Shown piece by piece: positions 55,401-64,000 of a stretch of DNA of 64,000 nt. The notes under the pieces are model-generated. The model had not been told where the DNA came from. It worked only from the letters and a program-made list of their open reading frames with translations, and did no database searches. Source of the stretch: Fratercula arctica (Eukaryota; Chordata; Aves; Charadriiformes; Alcidae); the NCBI GenBank assembly GCA_947846985.1, contig CANTUZ010000014.1, positions 6,078,485-6,142,484 on the forward strand, written 5' to 3'. The translations under genes were made by a program, and so were the position numbers. Each line of letters opens with the position of its first letter. Position 1 is the first letter of the stretch.

Positions 55401-58400
55401 GCCACCAGGTCCAAGGCAGGATGGGATCCAGCTGTCACCAACAGGTCCAAGGCAGGACGTGATCCAGTCGGTACCAACAGGTCCAAGGCAGGATGGAATC
55501 CAGCTGTCACCAACAGGTCCAAGGCAGGACGTGATCCAGTCAGTACCAACAGGTCCAAGGCAGGATGGCATCCAGCTGTCACCAACAGGTCCAAGGCAGG
55601 ATGGGATCCAGTCAGTGCCATCCGTGTCAGCCGGCCCAAAGCAGGGCGGGATCCAGTCAGTGCCATCCGTGTCACCCGGCCCAAAGCAGGGCGGGATCCA
55701 ACCAGTACCATACGGATCACCCGACCCAAAGCTGGGCAGATTCTGGCAGGTGCCAACCGGACCACCAGGAAACCACCAGGGTGGGGTTTGGTTGGGACTA
55801 TGCAAGGTACCAAGCTCAAGGCAGGGCAGGATCTACTTCGTGCCACCCAACCACCAACAGGGCAGGATGTGGCAGTTGCCATCCAGCTCACCCAGCCCCT
55901 ACCAGGAAAGGATCCTGTTGATGCCACTCAAGCCAAAGTGGGGCAGCATCTGGTTAGAACCACACAAGGCACCAGGCCCAAAGCAAAGAAGGAGATGGCC
56001 CCCACCATGGTGGTCCCAACAGGGGATACCGTGTGGAGTAACCAGAACATGAAAGAACCAGGTCCTGAAGGTACCACGAAGAGCACGCGTCCTCCAGCAG
56101 AACTGGATGCAGATGGTACCAAATGGGCAACACGTTCTTCAACAGATTTTGGTCTAGATGATACCCTGAGGAGCACACGTCCTGCAACAGAACCAGGTCC
56201 TGAAGGTACCGTGCAGAGAACACATCCTACAGCAGAAGAACCAGGTCCTGAAGGTACCATGAGTACTACACATCCTGCAGCAGAACCGGGTCCAGAAGGT
56301 ACCATGATGAGCACAGGTCCTCCAGTGGAACTGGTTCCAGGTGGTACCACATGGAGCACACGTTCTCCAGTGGAACTGGATTCAGATGGTACCACATGGG
56401 GCACATATCCTGCAGCAGAACCAGGTCCAGAAGGTACCATGATGAGCACAGGTCCTCCAGTGGAACTGGTTCCAGGTGGTACCACATGGAGCACACATCC
56501 TCCAGCAGAACTAGATCCTGAAGGTACTATGAGGAGCACTCGTCCTCCAGCAGAACTGGGTCAGGGTGGTACAATGCAGAGAACATATTCTTCAGCAGAA
56601 AGGGGTCTGGATGATACCATGTGGAGTGCACATCCCACAGTAGAACCTGGTCCCAGTGGTGCCACACCATATGCACGTCCTTCAGGAGAACTGTATGCAG
56701 ATGGTACCACACAGAGCACAGGTTCTTTAGCAGATTTCAGTCTAGATGATACCCTGAGGAGCACACACCCTGCAGCAGCACTGGATCCAGAAGGTACCAC
56801 GATGAGCACGCATCCTCCAGCAGCAACAGATCCAGAAGGTACCATGATGAGCATGCGTCCTGCAGCAGAATCAGGTCCAGATGGTACCATGAGGAGCATA
56901 CATTCTCCAACAGAACTGAGTCCAGATGCTGCCACATGGAGCATACATCCCGGAGCCGAAGCTGGTCCAGAAGTTACCATGAGGAGTACACGTCCTCCAG
57001 CAAATCTGGATCCAGATGGTACTAAGCAAGGAATTTCTTGGAAGAAATTTTCAGGACAAGGATGAAATGTTGGAGGGCTGGTGTGGGTGGAAAGGCAATA
57101 GGGACTATGCATGGGTAGACCGAGAGGGGAAGGGGTGACTGAATGGACAGAAAGGTGGAGGGAAGGAAGGACAGAAAGTTAGGAGAAAAGGTAGATGGAT
57201 TGATGGATGGATGGCAAGGAAGGATTTGTTGGAGAATGGATGCATGGACAGTAAGGAAAGAGGAATGGATAGACGGGTGGGTGGATGGAAGGATGGAGGG
57301 ATGGTTGGATGGATGGATGGACAGATGGATGTTTGGATGGATGGATGGATGGATGGATGGATGGACGGACAGATGGATGTTTGGATGCATGGATGGATGG
57401 ATGGATGGATGGACGGACGGACGGATAGACGGATGGATGTTTGGATGGATGGACAGATGGACAGATGGATGGACGGATGGATGTTTGGATGGATGGATGG
57501 ATGGATGGATGGATGGATGGATGGGTGGGTGGGTGGATGGATGGATGGATGGATGGATGGATGGATGGATGGATGTTTGGCTGGCTGGCTGGTTGGATGG
57601 ATGGATGGACGGATGGGGTGCTCTTCACACAGCAGCCAGGGTGAAGGGGCCTGGAGATGGTGGTGCAGGGGCCTCACAGATCTTTTTGTCCCTTCCATCC
57701 CCAGATGCAGACCTGGACCCAAGCCTCTCTGGGGTTTCTGCTCCCCCCACTGAGCCCCCATCACCCCCTCCATCACAGAACCCCACCCTGATGCCAGCAG
57801 CCCCTCCTGCCCTTGCAGTCCAACTGGATCCAGGCTCCAGCATCCCCTCTGAGAGCCCCCCAGAGCCCTCCAGCACCCAGAGCCCCCCAGTACCCACCCA
57901 GCTCCCCAAGGACACCCCTAGTGCACAGTCCCCCCCAGGACCCCCCCAGCACCCCATGGAAATCGCCAGCCCCCACATCCCCCCACCACTCCTTCAGCAC
58001 CCCATGGAGCCCCTCAGCACCCAGACCCCCCCTGTACCCGCCCAGCACCCCACAGAGACCCCCAGCACCCAGAACCCCCCAGTACCCTCCCAGCACCCCA
58101 CAGAGACCCTCAGCACCCAGACCCCCCCAGAACCCTCCCAGCACCCCACAGAGACCCTCAGCACCCAGACACCCCCAGCACCCCAGGAGCACCCCACAGA
58201 GACCCCCAGCACCCAGACCCCCCCAGAACCCTCCCAGCACCCCACAGAGACCCTCAGCACCCAGACACCCCCAGCACCCCAGGAGCACCCCACAGAGACC
58301 CCCAGCACCCAGACCCCCCCAGAACCCTCCCAGCACCCCACAGAGACCCCCAGCACCCAGACCCCCCCAGAGCCCTCCCAGCACCCCACAGAGACCCCCA

Positions 58401-59732
58401 GCACCCAGACCCCCCCAGAGCCCTCCCAGCACCCCACAGAGACCCCCAGCACTGAGACCCCCCCAGAACCCTCCCAGCACCCCACGGAGCCCCTCAGCAC
58501 CCAGACCCCCCCAGAACCCTCTCAGCGCCCCACAGAGACCCCCAGCACCCAGACCCCCCCAGAACCCTCCCAGCACCCCACAGAGACCCCCAGCACTGAG
58601 ACCCCCCCAGAACCCTCCCAGCACCCCACGGAGACCCCCAGCACTGAGACCCCCCCAGAACCCTCCCAGCACCCCACAGAGACCCCCAGCACCCAGACAC
58701 CCCCAGAGCCCTCCCAGCACCCCACAGAGACCCCCAGCACCCAGACCCCCCCGGCACCCTCCCAGCACCCCACGGAGACCCCCAGCACCCAGACACCCCC
58801 AGCACCCCAGGAGCACCCCACGGAGCCCCTCAGCACCCAGACCCCCCCGGCACCCTCCCAGCACCCCACGGAGACCCCCAGCACCCAGACCCCCCCGGCA
58901 CCCTCCCAGCACCCCACGGAGACCCCCAGCACCCAGACCCCCCCGGCACCCTCCCAGCACCCCATGGAGACCCCCAGCACCCAGACACCCCCAGCACCCC
59001 AGGAGCACCCCACGGAGCCCCTCAGCACCCAGACCCCCCCGGCACCCTCCCAGCACCCCACGGAGACCCCCAGCACCCAGACCCCCCCGGCACCCTCCCA
59101 GCACCCCACGGAGACCCCCAGCACCCAGACCCCCCCGGCACCCTCCCAGCACCCCACGGAGACCCCCAGCACCCAGACACCCCCAGCACCCTCCCAGCCC
59201 ACCCCGGAGCCCCTCAGCACCCATCCGTCCCGCGCCCCAGCAGACCCTGTGCTCCCAAGGGCACCATGCACAGGTAAGGGGGGGGGCATAGCAGCAGAAG
59301 GGGTGTCCTGCCACCCCCCCCTACAGTGATACCCATTGAGACCCCTGGGCTCTGTGGCAGCGTGGGGGTGGGTGCTGGCAGGGTGGGGGAGGGATGCAGA
59401 CCCCCCCCCCCGTACCCGAAATTCTGGTATTTTTGGGGGGGGGGGGGAACACAACTGGGGGGGCATCTCTCGTGGCTGTGCTTTAGGGGGTCTCTATATC
59501 TCCCCCCACAGGTCCAGCTCCACCAGCGGCGCCACTGCCAGCCCACCCTGGAGCTGGAGGGCAATGGGGAGGGGAGTCCGGCAGCTGCCCCCCGTGTCCG
59601 GCCCCCCAGCTGCAGGCCCTGCTGCAGGAGGTGCAGGGGCTGCGGGGGGACCTGCAGGTGCTCACCTTGACCCTCCAGCATCTCCTGGGGGGCTTTTCAG
59701 GGACCCCCCGTGCCACCGGCTCTCAGCCATAA
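49794..59732 (+). CDS. SSC5D: SSC5D-like secreted protein: 2 SRCR domains and long mucin-like repeats
   Basis: Exons 49794-49818, 52397-52423, 52972-53286, 53370-53477, 53720-54034, 54708-54863, 54976-57018, 57705-59273 and 59512-59732 sum to 4779 bases: 1,592 codons plus TAA, all internal borders phase 1. Signal peptide [17 protein letters not shown] is split over two exons. SRCR 1 covers about residues 18-122, a Thr/Pro hinge 123-158, SRCR 2 159-263, a second hinge 264-315, a mucin-like region with 12- and 15-residue repeats 316-996, a second with 25 copies of a 16-residue repeat 997-1519, and a C-terminal piece 1520-1592 with a Leu/Gln heptad-like stretch. There is no transmembrane segment, so it is secreted. 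Mammalian SSC5D has five SRCR domains and a mucin-like tail and binds bacteria and extracellular matrix; this copy has two. Synteny with ZNF628 supports the name. The donor at 57018 is the least certain border. Confidence 0.8.
50240..50705. repeat. 18-bp minisatellite in SSC5D-like intron 1
   Basis: About 25 copies of units like CACTGCACGGGCACTGC, with TGCGTGAG variants. All six frames are open because the period is a multiple of three. Confidence 0.88.
50980..51980. repeat. Roughly 75-bp minisatellite in SSC5D-like intron 1
   Basis: About 13 copies built on GGGCACTGGGAACTGGGCAC and GGTGCTATGGGCCATACTGG, with 37- and 70-75-bp period variants. The edges decay to simple GGGCACTG repeats out to about 52280. 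Confidence 0.9.
52530..52925. repeat. 10-bp repeat before SSC5D-like SRCR 1
   Basis: Many copies of CCCAGCAGGT or CCCAGTAGGT, interspersed with GTGTGCAGAGGAT-like units. The intron also holds a G-rich tract at about 52430-52470. Confidence 0.85.
52972..53286 (+). CDS. SSC5D: SSC5D-like SRCR domain 1 exon
   Basis: 315-bp phase 1-1 exon with [43 protein letters not shown] and [11 protein letters not shown]. Its length equals that of the receptor 3 domain exons. Confidence 0.88.
53370..53477 (+). CDS. SSC5D: SSC5D-like hinge exon 1
   Basis: 108-bp phase 1-1 exon encoding 36 Thr/Pro-rich residues (for example [15 protein letters not shown]), ending in CTGEACA. Likely an O-glycosylated spacer between the SRCR domains. 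Confidence 0.72.
53478..53700. repeat. CACGGTGTGCA-type tandem repeat in SSC5D-like intron
   Basis: Short degenerate repeat (GGTACGGCGTGCGCA, GGTCACGGTGTGCACAGGCA) starting right after the donor. Confidence 0.75.
53720..54034 (+). CDS. SSC5D: SSC5D-like SRCR domain 2 exon
   Basis: 315-bp phase 1-1 exon with [45 protein letters not shown] and [14 protein letters not shown] is a possible N-glycosylation site. Confidence 0.88.
54200..54660. repeat. 120-bp tandem repeat in SSC5D-like intron
   Basis: The block GTCTGTGCAGTGCATG recurs at about 54372, 54492 and 54612, exactly 120 bp apart. It is composed of shorter GGGCAGGGTGCAGTG units. Confidence 0.88.
54708..54863 (+). CDS. SSC5D: SSC5D-like hinge exon 2
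   Basis: 156-bp phase 1-1 exon encoding 52 Pro/Ser/Arg-rich residues (for example [17 protein letters not shown]) and ending TRTACK. No domain. Confidence 0.72.
54976..57018 (+). CDS. SSC5D: SSC5D-like mucin exon A
   Basis: A very large exon (2043 bp, 681 residues) entered at TTGCTGCAG in phase 1. Residues near the start are TPSTQ-rich. About 55330-55620 holds 36-bp (12-residue) repeats like [12 protein letters not shown]. About 56074-57018 holds 21 copies of a 45-bp (15-residue) repeat like [15 protein letters not shown]. The assigned frame stays open to a TGA at 57063-57065. The donor is placed at GATG then GTACTA because it gives phase 1 for the next exon; use of the TGA as an alternative end is possible. 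Confidence 0.65.
57019..57704. other. SSC5D-like intron with (GGAT)n microsatellite
   Basis: 57190-57615 is a tetranucleotide tract (GGATGGATGGATG) with TGTTTGGATG interruptions. All frames are open in it. No exon is seen. Confidence 0.85.
57705..59273 (+). CDS. SSC5D: SSC5D-like mucin exon B: 25 copies of a 48-bp repeat
   Basis: 1569-bp phase 1-1 exon (523 residues). After 100 Pro/Ser-rich residues come 25 near-perfect copies of the 16-residue unit [16 protein letters not shown], with LSTQ, APQEH and APSQ variants, then LPRAPCTG. Many Thr/Ser next to Pro suit dense O-glycosylation. The long open frame on the minus strand (57773-59314) is a by-product of the repeat. Confidence 0.8.
59512..59732 (+). 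CDS. SSC5D: SSC5D-like terminal exon
   Basis: Acceptor CCCCCACAG, phase 1. It encodes [16 protein letters not shown], a CPPCPAP motif, then [19 protein letters not shown] and [12 protein letters not shown] before TAA at 59730. The Leu/Gln spacing looks like a short coiled coil, and the Cys pair could link chains. Confidence 0.75.
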
Positions 59733-59809
59733 TGGGGTCTTGACGTGCCCCCCCCCCCCCCCCCCCCAGGCTGGGTGGCTCGGGGGACGCTGCGGTGACC
59801 TCCAGATGA

Positions 59810-59815
59810 AATAAA
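59810..59815 (+). terminator. SSC5D: Poly(A) signal of the SSC5D-like gene
   Basis: AATAAA 77 bases after the stop codon. Confidence 0.75.
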
Positions 59816-60149
59816 ATGGGGCTGGACCCACCCCCCTCCTCGCTCCGGATCCTGGAGCACATTGAGGTTGTGGGCTGGTGGGATGGGGAGCATCGTTTTG
59901 GGGGAGACACAGGGGGATCAGCCCCATCTTGGGTGCACCCTTGGGCGGGGGGGGGGGGTGACCTGGGGAGTGCAGGCAGCAGGGCCCCTTCTTCGGGGGG
60001 AGGGGGGAGGCCTGATCCTGCTCCCCATCACATGTCCCCGTCTCTGCTGGCCCCATGGCGCCGGGCTGGCTCCTTCAGCACTTCCCCACAGCACTTTCGC
60101 TTCCTCCCCCCTTTCCCCCCCCGGCCCCGCTACCCCCCAGGGCCCTCCC

Positions 60150-60207
60150 TGGGAGGGAACCTTAAAAGGGGGGGGGCCCTGGGAGGCGGGCCCCAGGCAG
60201 CTGCGGC
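60150..60207 (+). promoter_or_regulatory. TATA-like element before the small two-SRCR gene
   Basis: CTTAAAAGGG at about 60161, about 45 bp before the ATG at 60208, in otherwise G+C-rich sequence. It is only about 350 bp after the SSC5D-like poly(A) signal. The element is inferred by position. Confidence 0.4.
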
Positions 60208-61963
60208 ATGGGGGGGCTGGTTGGCCTTGGGCTGTGCCTTGGTGAGGGACTGGGGGTCGTGGGGGGGGTGGGCGGGGGTGTGGGGCAGGGGCTTGGAGGG
60301 GGGGGGTCACAGATCTGGGGGTGCATTTGGGGGGGGGGCTCAGATCTGGGGGGGGAGGGGACGACTTTGGGGGCAGAGCTGGGGGTGCTCATGAGGGGCA
60401 CGGAGCTGGGGAGAACTTGGGGGGTGTGTTGGGGGTTTTACTGGGGTTTGCAAGGTGGGATGTCCATGGCGTGTGTGTTGGGGGGGGTGTCAGTAGGGTG
60501 GGGGGGTGTCTGTAGGTGTGTGTTGGGGGGGACAATGAAGAGTGTGGAGTGTGGGGGTGTTTGTGGGGTGTATGTTGTAGGTCAGTGGGGTGCAGGGGGG
60601 GGTTGTCTGTGGGGTGAGGGCTCAGTCCCTATTCCCATCCCTTCCCTCTCTCCCCCCAGCTCTGTGCAGCAGCGTTGTGGCCGGATCCGGTAGGTTGGGA
60701 GTCCCCTGGGTGTCCCCCTTGTGTCCCCTGGTGACCCCCGTGACACTCGGGGGCTGTGGGGTCAGTGTCCACGGGATATGGCAGGCACTGGGGCATGGAT
60801 CACACATAGGAGGGCTTGTACTGGGCAGACTGGGGCTGTCCTGGGCAGACTGGGCAGACTAGGGATGGGCTGGCCAAACTGGGTTTGTGTTGGGTATACC
60901 GGGGCTGTGCTGGGCAGACTGGGGCTGTGTGGGGGAGACTGGGCCTGTACTGGGCAGACTGGGGCCATGCTGGGCAGACTGGGGTTGTGCTGGATATGCT
61001 GGGGCCATGCTGGGCAGATTAGGGAACGGGTTGGGCAAACTGGGGATGGGTTGGGCAGACTGGGCTTGTGCTGGGCATTCTGGGGCTGTCCTGGGAAGAC
61101 TGAGGCTGTACTGGTCATACTGGTTCCATACCCCCGCAGCGGTGCCAGCCCGGTTGTGGGGTGGCCGTTCGCGCTGTGCCGGGCGCCTGGAGCTCCTCTT
61201 TGCTGGCACCTGGGGGTCTGTCTGTGCCGAGGGCTGGGACCCAGCGGCTGCCCGGGTGCTGTGCCGCCAGCTGGCCTGCGGTCGCCCGCGCTTCGTCCCA
61301 GCGCCCTGCGGCTCCACGGCAGCCGGCGCTCCCCCGGTGGTGCTGCGGCAGGTCCAGTGCACTGGGCAGGAGCCGGCCCTGGAGCACTGCATCCTCCAAC
61401 CGGGACACCCATCACCCTGCCCCATGGATCGGGTGGCCACTGTTGAGTGCGAGGGTGAGCGTGCCAGCGGCGTGGGGTGATGCTGCCCTAGATGGGGGGG
61501 TGTCCCTTGGGGCTGGTGTCACGGCGATGTCCCCGCAGAGCCCTTCCAGCTGCGGCTGGTGGGTGGCCCCGGGCGCTGCGCCGGGCGGTTGGAGGTGAAC
61601 CACGCCGGGCAGTGGGGCACAGTCTGCGATGACGGCTGGAGTGGGACCAACGCGGAGGTGGTTTGCCGGGAGCTGAGCTGTGGGGCGGCGGGGACGGTTG
61701 GCGACCTTCCCCGGGGACGGCCCCGCTTCGGCCCCGGTGCTGGGCGCATCTGGCTGGATGACGTCCGCTGCCGGGGTCAGGAGGGGACCCTGCGGGATTG
61801 CGCCCACCGCACATGGGGACGCCATGACTGCACCCACCAGGAGGATGTTGGCGTGGTCTGCCAGGTCTGGGACCCCAGCCCCCTGCTGCCATGGGACAGC
61901 TGGGGTGGCCTGGCAGGGCAGGATCACGCCATGGTCATCCTTATGTCCCTGCAGGATGCCTGA
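60208..61963 (+). CDS. Small secreted protein with two SRCR domains
   Basis: Exons 60208-60241, 60660-60689, 61140-61454, 61539-61864 and 61955-61963 sum to 714 bases: 237 codons plus TGA. The signal peptide [20 protein letters not shown] is split over two exons as in the SSC5D-like gene. SRCR 1 (residues about 22-126) is divergent: [20 protein letters not shown] and VLCRQLACG are kept but IWLDDV and HGEDA are not. SRCR 2 (about 127-235) is canonical, with [32 protein letters not shown] and [10 protein letters not shown]. The protein ends VVCQDA. With no membrane segment it should be secreted, like CD5L or SSC4D-type soluble SRCR proteins; orthology is not resolved. It could supply domains missing from the shortened SSC5D-like protein. 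Confidence 0.75.
60242..60659. other. Intron 1 of the small two-SRCR gene
   Basis: G-rich (GGGGGGG runs, GTGTGTTGGGGGG). No repeat unit or exon is recognised. Confidence 0.6.
60786..61130. repeat. TGGGCAGACTGGGGCTGTGC repeat in intron 2 of the small gene
   Basis: About fifteen degenerate copies of a 20-30-bp unit around GGGCAGACTGGGG, ending just before the SRCR 1 acceptor. Confidence 0.85.
61140..61454 (+). CDS. Small gene SRCR domain 1 exon (divergent)
   Basis: 315 bp, phase 1-1. Cysteines are kept at [30 protein letters not shown] and VECEG. The WLDD and HxED motifs are lost. Confidence 0.8.
61539..61963 (+). CDS. Small gene SRCR domain 2 exon and 9-bp terminal coding segment
   Basis: The SRCR exon runs 61539-61864 and ends GTCTGCCAG then GTCTGG (phase 0). 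The last acceptor CCCTGCAG gives GAT GCC TGA. The 90-bp intron between is in frame and free of stops, so a retained-intron form with 30 extra residues ends at the same TGA. Confidence 0.72.
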
Positions 61964-62134
61964 GCTCTGCCCCTGGATGGCCCCCAGCCACTGTGTGTCC
62001 CTGCGGAGCATCCCTCCTGCATCCCTCCGCAGGCAGCCCCCGGCCCCATGGGGGACCCCAGACACAAGACTCCACAGGAGGCCATCGGTGGCAGCGGGGG
62101 ATCCTGCCCCAGCCCCTCGTCCCTCTGCCCAGTC

Positions 62135-62140
62135 ATTAAA
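62135..62140 (+). terminator. Poly(A) signal of the small two-SRCR gene
   Basis: ATTAAA about 170 bases after the TGA. Confidence 0.6.
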
Positions 62141-64000
62141 TGTGGGAAACTGAGCATCTGCCTGCGCCATGCCTGTGCCCGGGGACGTGGGCACCCAGCC
62201 CCATGGGGCACCACGGGGTGCCCGTGCACAGCCATGGCCACGCTGTGGGGCCTCAGTGGGGTGAGTGCAGGGACTTTGCTGTCCCAGGTGTGGGGCTGAG
62301 CCCAGTCTGGCCCTCTGCCCACGCTCCCCCCGTGGCCTCTTGACCCTGTTATGAAACAGCTCGTTAGCGCTAATCCTGCAGCCACCTGTCCCGCTCCCAG
62401 CCTGCCAGGGGAGGGGACCCGCCTGCAGCTCTGCCCCATGGAGCGTGGAGCAGGGGCCAGGCTGGGTCCTGCTGGGAGGCAGGCGGGGAGCCGGGGCAGG
62501 TGGGGCAGCAGGGCAGGAACTGGGGCAATGGGGTTTGGGGGGCAGAGGGCCCAGGTGTGGGGCAGTGGAACTTAGGGGTGCAGAGGGGCAGAGAGTGAGT
62601 CAATGGAGTCAGGGGAGCGGAGGGTCAGGGTGTAGGGCACGGGGGGGACAGGGCCTGCAGAGGGGCAGGGTGTGGGGCAATGGGAGCTACGGGCGCAGAG
62701 GATGTGGGTGCTGTGGGGCCAGGGGCTGCAGAGGGGGAGGCCATGGGGCAGTGGGGGCCAGGGTTACAGAGGGGCAGGGCATGGGTCTATAGGGGCCAAG
62801 GGGGCAGAGGGGCGTGGTGTAGGGCAGTGGGGACCAGGGGAGCAGAGGGTGTGGGGGCAGCGGGACCAGGGGCTGCAGAGGGGCAGGGTGCGTAGCAATG
62901 GGAGCTATGGGGGCAGAGGGGCAGGCAGTGGGGCACTGGGGGCCGTGGTCTGCAGGGGGGCAGGCCATGGGGCAATGGGACACCAAGGGGGCACATCTCC
63001 CCCCCTACGACGACAGAGGGGGAACATGGGGACGCCGTCAGGGGCAGCGAGGATGGGGGTAGTGGGGTGGTGGCTTATGGGGCTCAGCACCGGGCTGTGC
63101 CCCCCCCTCAGCCCCAGCCCCGGGGATGAGGACAGGGACAAGCTGGTGCCACCTGGCCCGGCTGCCCGCTGGCTATTTCGGTGCCCCCGCAGCTGTCCGT
63201 CCCTCCGCCCCCACGGCCCTGCCATCGCGCTCCCTCCCACGCTCCCGGGACTCCAGCCAGCAAAGGGCCCTCCCCGGGGGGGACACGGACAGGGACAGGC
63301 GCCCGCATCCTCCGCATGCCACTGAGGCCAGAGACGTGCCTGTGGGGCTGGACGGCCGGACCGTGGGGGTGGTCCCCAGTGGGGCAAGGGGATCACAACC
63401 CTCTGATTCCTGCCCCGTGGTGGGAGCTGGGGGGGGCACCCCCCTGGGAGCAGCCCCCACCCCCCGCGGGGGGTGGGTAACAGGGGGGCACAACCTTTCC
63501 CCTGTCGGCTGCCCGCCAAGCGGGTCCTGCTAATGTGCTGTCAAATATTAATTACCTTCCAGCGGGGTCGGGGTCAGGGCTCTGCGAGCAGATGGGCTGG
63601 GGGGAAAGAGCAGGTGGGGAGGGAGAGGGAGCGGGAGGGACACGGCCCTCGGAGCTGGGGAGAGGGAAGTGGCCGTGGGAAATGGCGGGGGGAACGGGTA
63701 TTACTGCGAGAAGTGGAGAGAGGGAGATGGTCATGGGAACTGGGGAGAGGGAGGGAGACAGCTGTGGGAACTGGGTGGGAAGAGGGACAAGTATTGTGGG
63801 AAGTGGGGAGAGGGATGAGTATTGTTAGAGCAAATGAGGAGAGGGAGAGGGATGGCTGTGGGAAGTGGGGAGAGGGAGGGAGATGGTCCTGGGCAACGGG
63901 GAGAGGAAGGGAGATGGTTTTCGGAAGTGGGGGAGAGGGAAGGGTATGGCCGTGAAAACTGGGAGGGAGGGATCCAGCCGGGGGGACCATGGGAGAGGGC
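62141..64000. other. Right-hand intergenic region
   Basis: 62440-62980 is a degenerate GGGGCAGAGG/GTGGGGCAGTGGG repeat of about 30-60 bp. 63590-64000 is a purine-rich GGGAGAGGGAGATGG repeat. 62150-62440 and 63000-63590 show open frames but no recognisable domain or splice-supported exon. Confidence 0.6.

Noticed and set aside
57773..59314. 513-codon minus-strand open frame, Gly/Leu-rich
   Set aside because: Reverse complement of the 48-bp mucin repeat; a stop-free unit of length divisible by three leaves several frames open. No start context, domain or splice support.
63100..63540. Possible exon of a further gene (open frames of 99-217 codons)
   Set aside because: Pro/Ser-rich compositional frames without domain, consistent phase or convincing splice pair.

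Overview
The window looks like avian nuclear DNA, probably from a small GC- and minisatellite-rich microchromosome. Fragments of CR1 LINEs, the commonest bird retroposon, recur throughout. Genes have vertebrate introns and AATAAA/ATTAAA signals, there is a CpG-island promoter, and the right half (about 41-64 kb) is extremely G+C-rich and packed with tandem repeats.

Left half (1-39.7 kb, minus strand): three tandem genes for group B scavenger-receptor cysteine-rich (SRCR) receptors, of the WC1/CD163/SCART kind. Every SRCR domain is one phase 1-1 exon. From right to left they are: receptor 3 (39682 to 28916; signal peptide, eight SRCR, transmembrane segment, tyrosine-free tail; 963 codons); receptor 2 (21223 to 14656; signal peptide, five SRCR, transmembrane segment, very short tail; 631 codons); and receptor 1 (about 10762 to beyond the left edge; doubtful start codon and at least nine SRCR). 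Receptor 3 uses 315-bp domain exons throughout; receptors 1 and 2 use mostly 330-bp exons. A decayed half-SRCR exon lies between receptors 2 and 3.

Middle (41.8-47.6 kb, plus strand): a CpG-island promoter and a ZNF628-like gene. Its single coding exon encodes 1,554 residues: 18 C2H2 fingers, including an internally duplicated seven-finger block, then about 70 tandem copies of a roughly 10-residue repeat.

Right (49.8-62.1 kb, plus strand): an SSC5D-like gene for a secreted 1,592-residue protein with two SRCR domains and two very long Thr/Pro-rich repeat exons. About 375 bp after its poly(A) signal comes a compact gene for a 237-residue secreted protein with two SRCR domains. ZNF628 next to SSC5D matches mammalian gene order; NAT14, which lies between them in mammals, was not seen.

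Together the window holds five SRCR-B genes, three membrane-anchored and two secreted, so it reads as an innate-recognition cluster beside a housekeeping-type zinc-finger gene. Exon borders were set by eye from splice signals and reading-phase bookkeeping. For receptors 2 and 3, the SSC5D-like gene and the small gene, the exon lengths sum exactly to an open frame ending in a stop codon.
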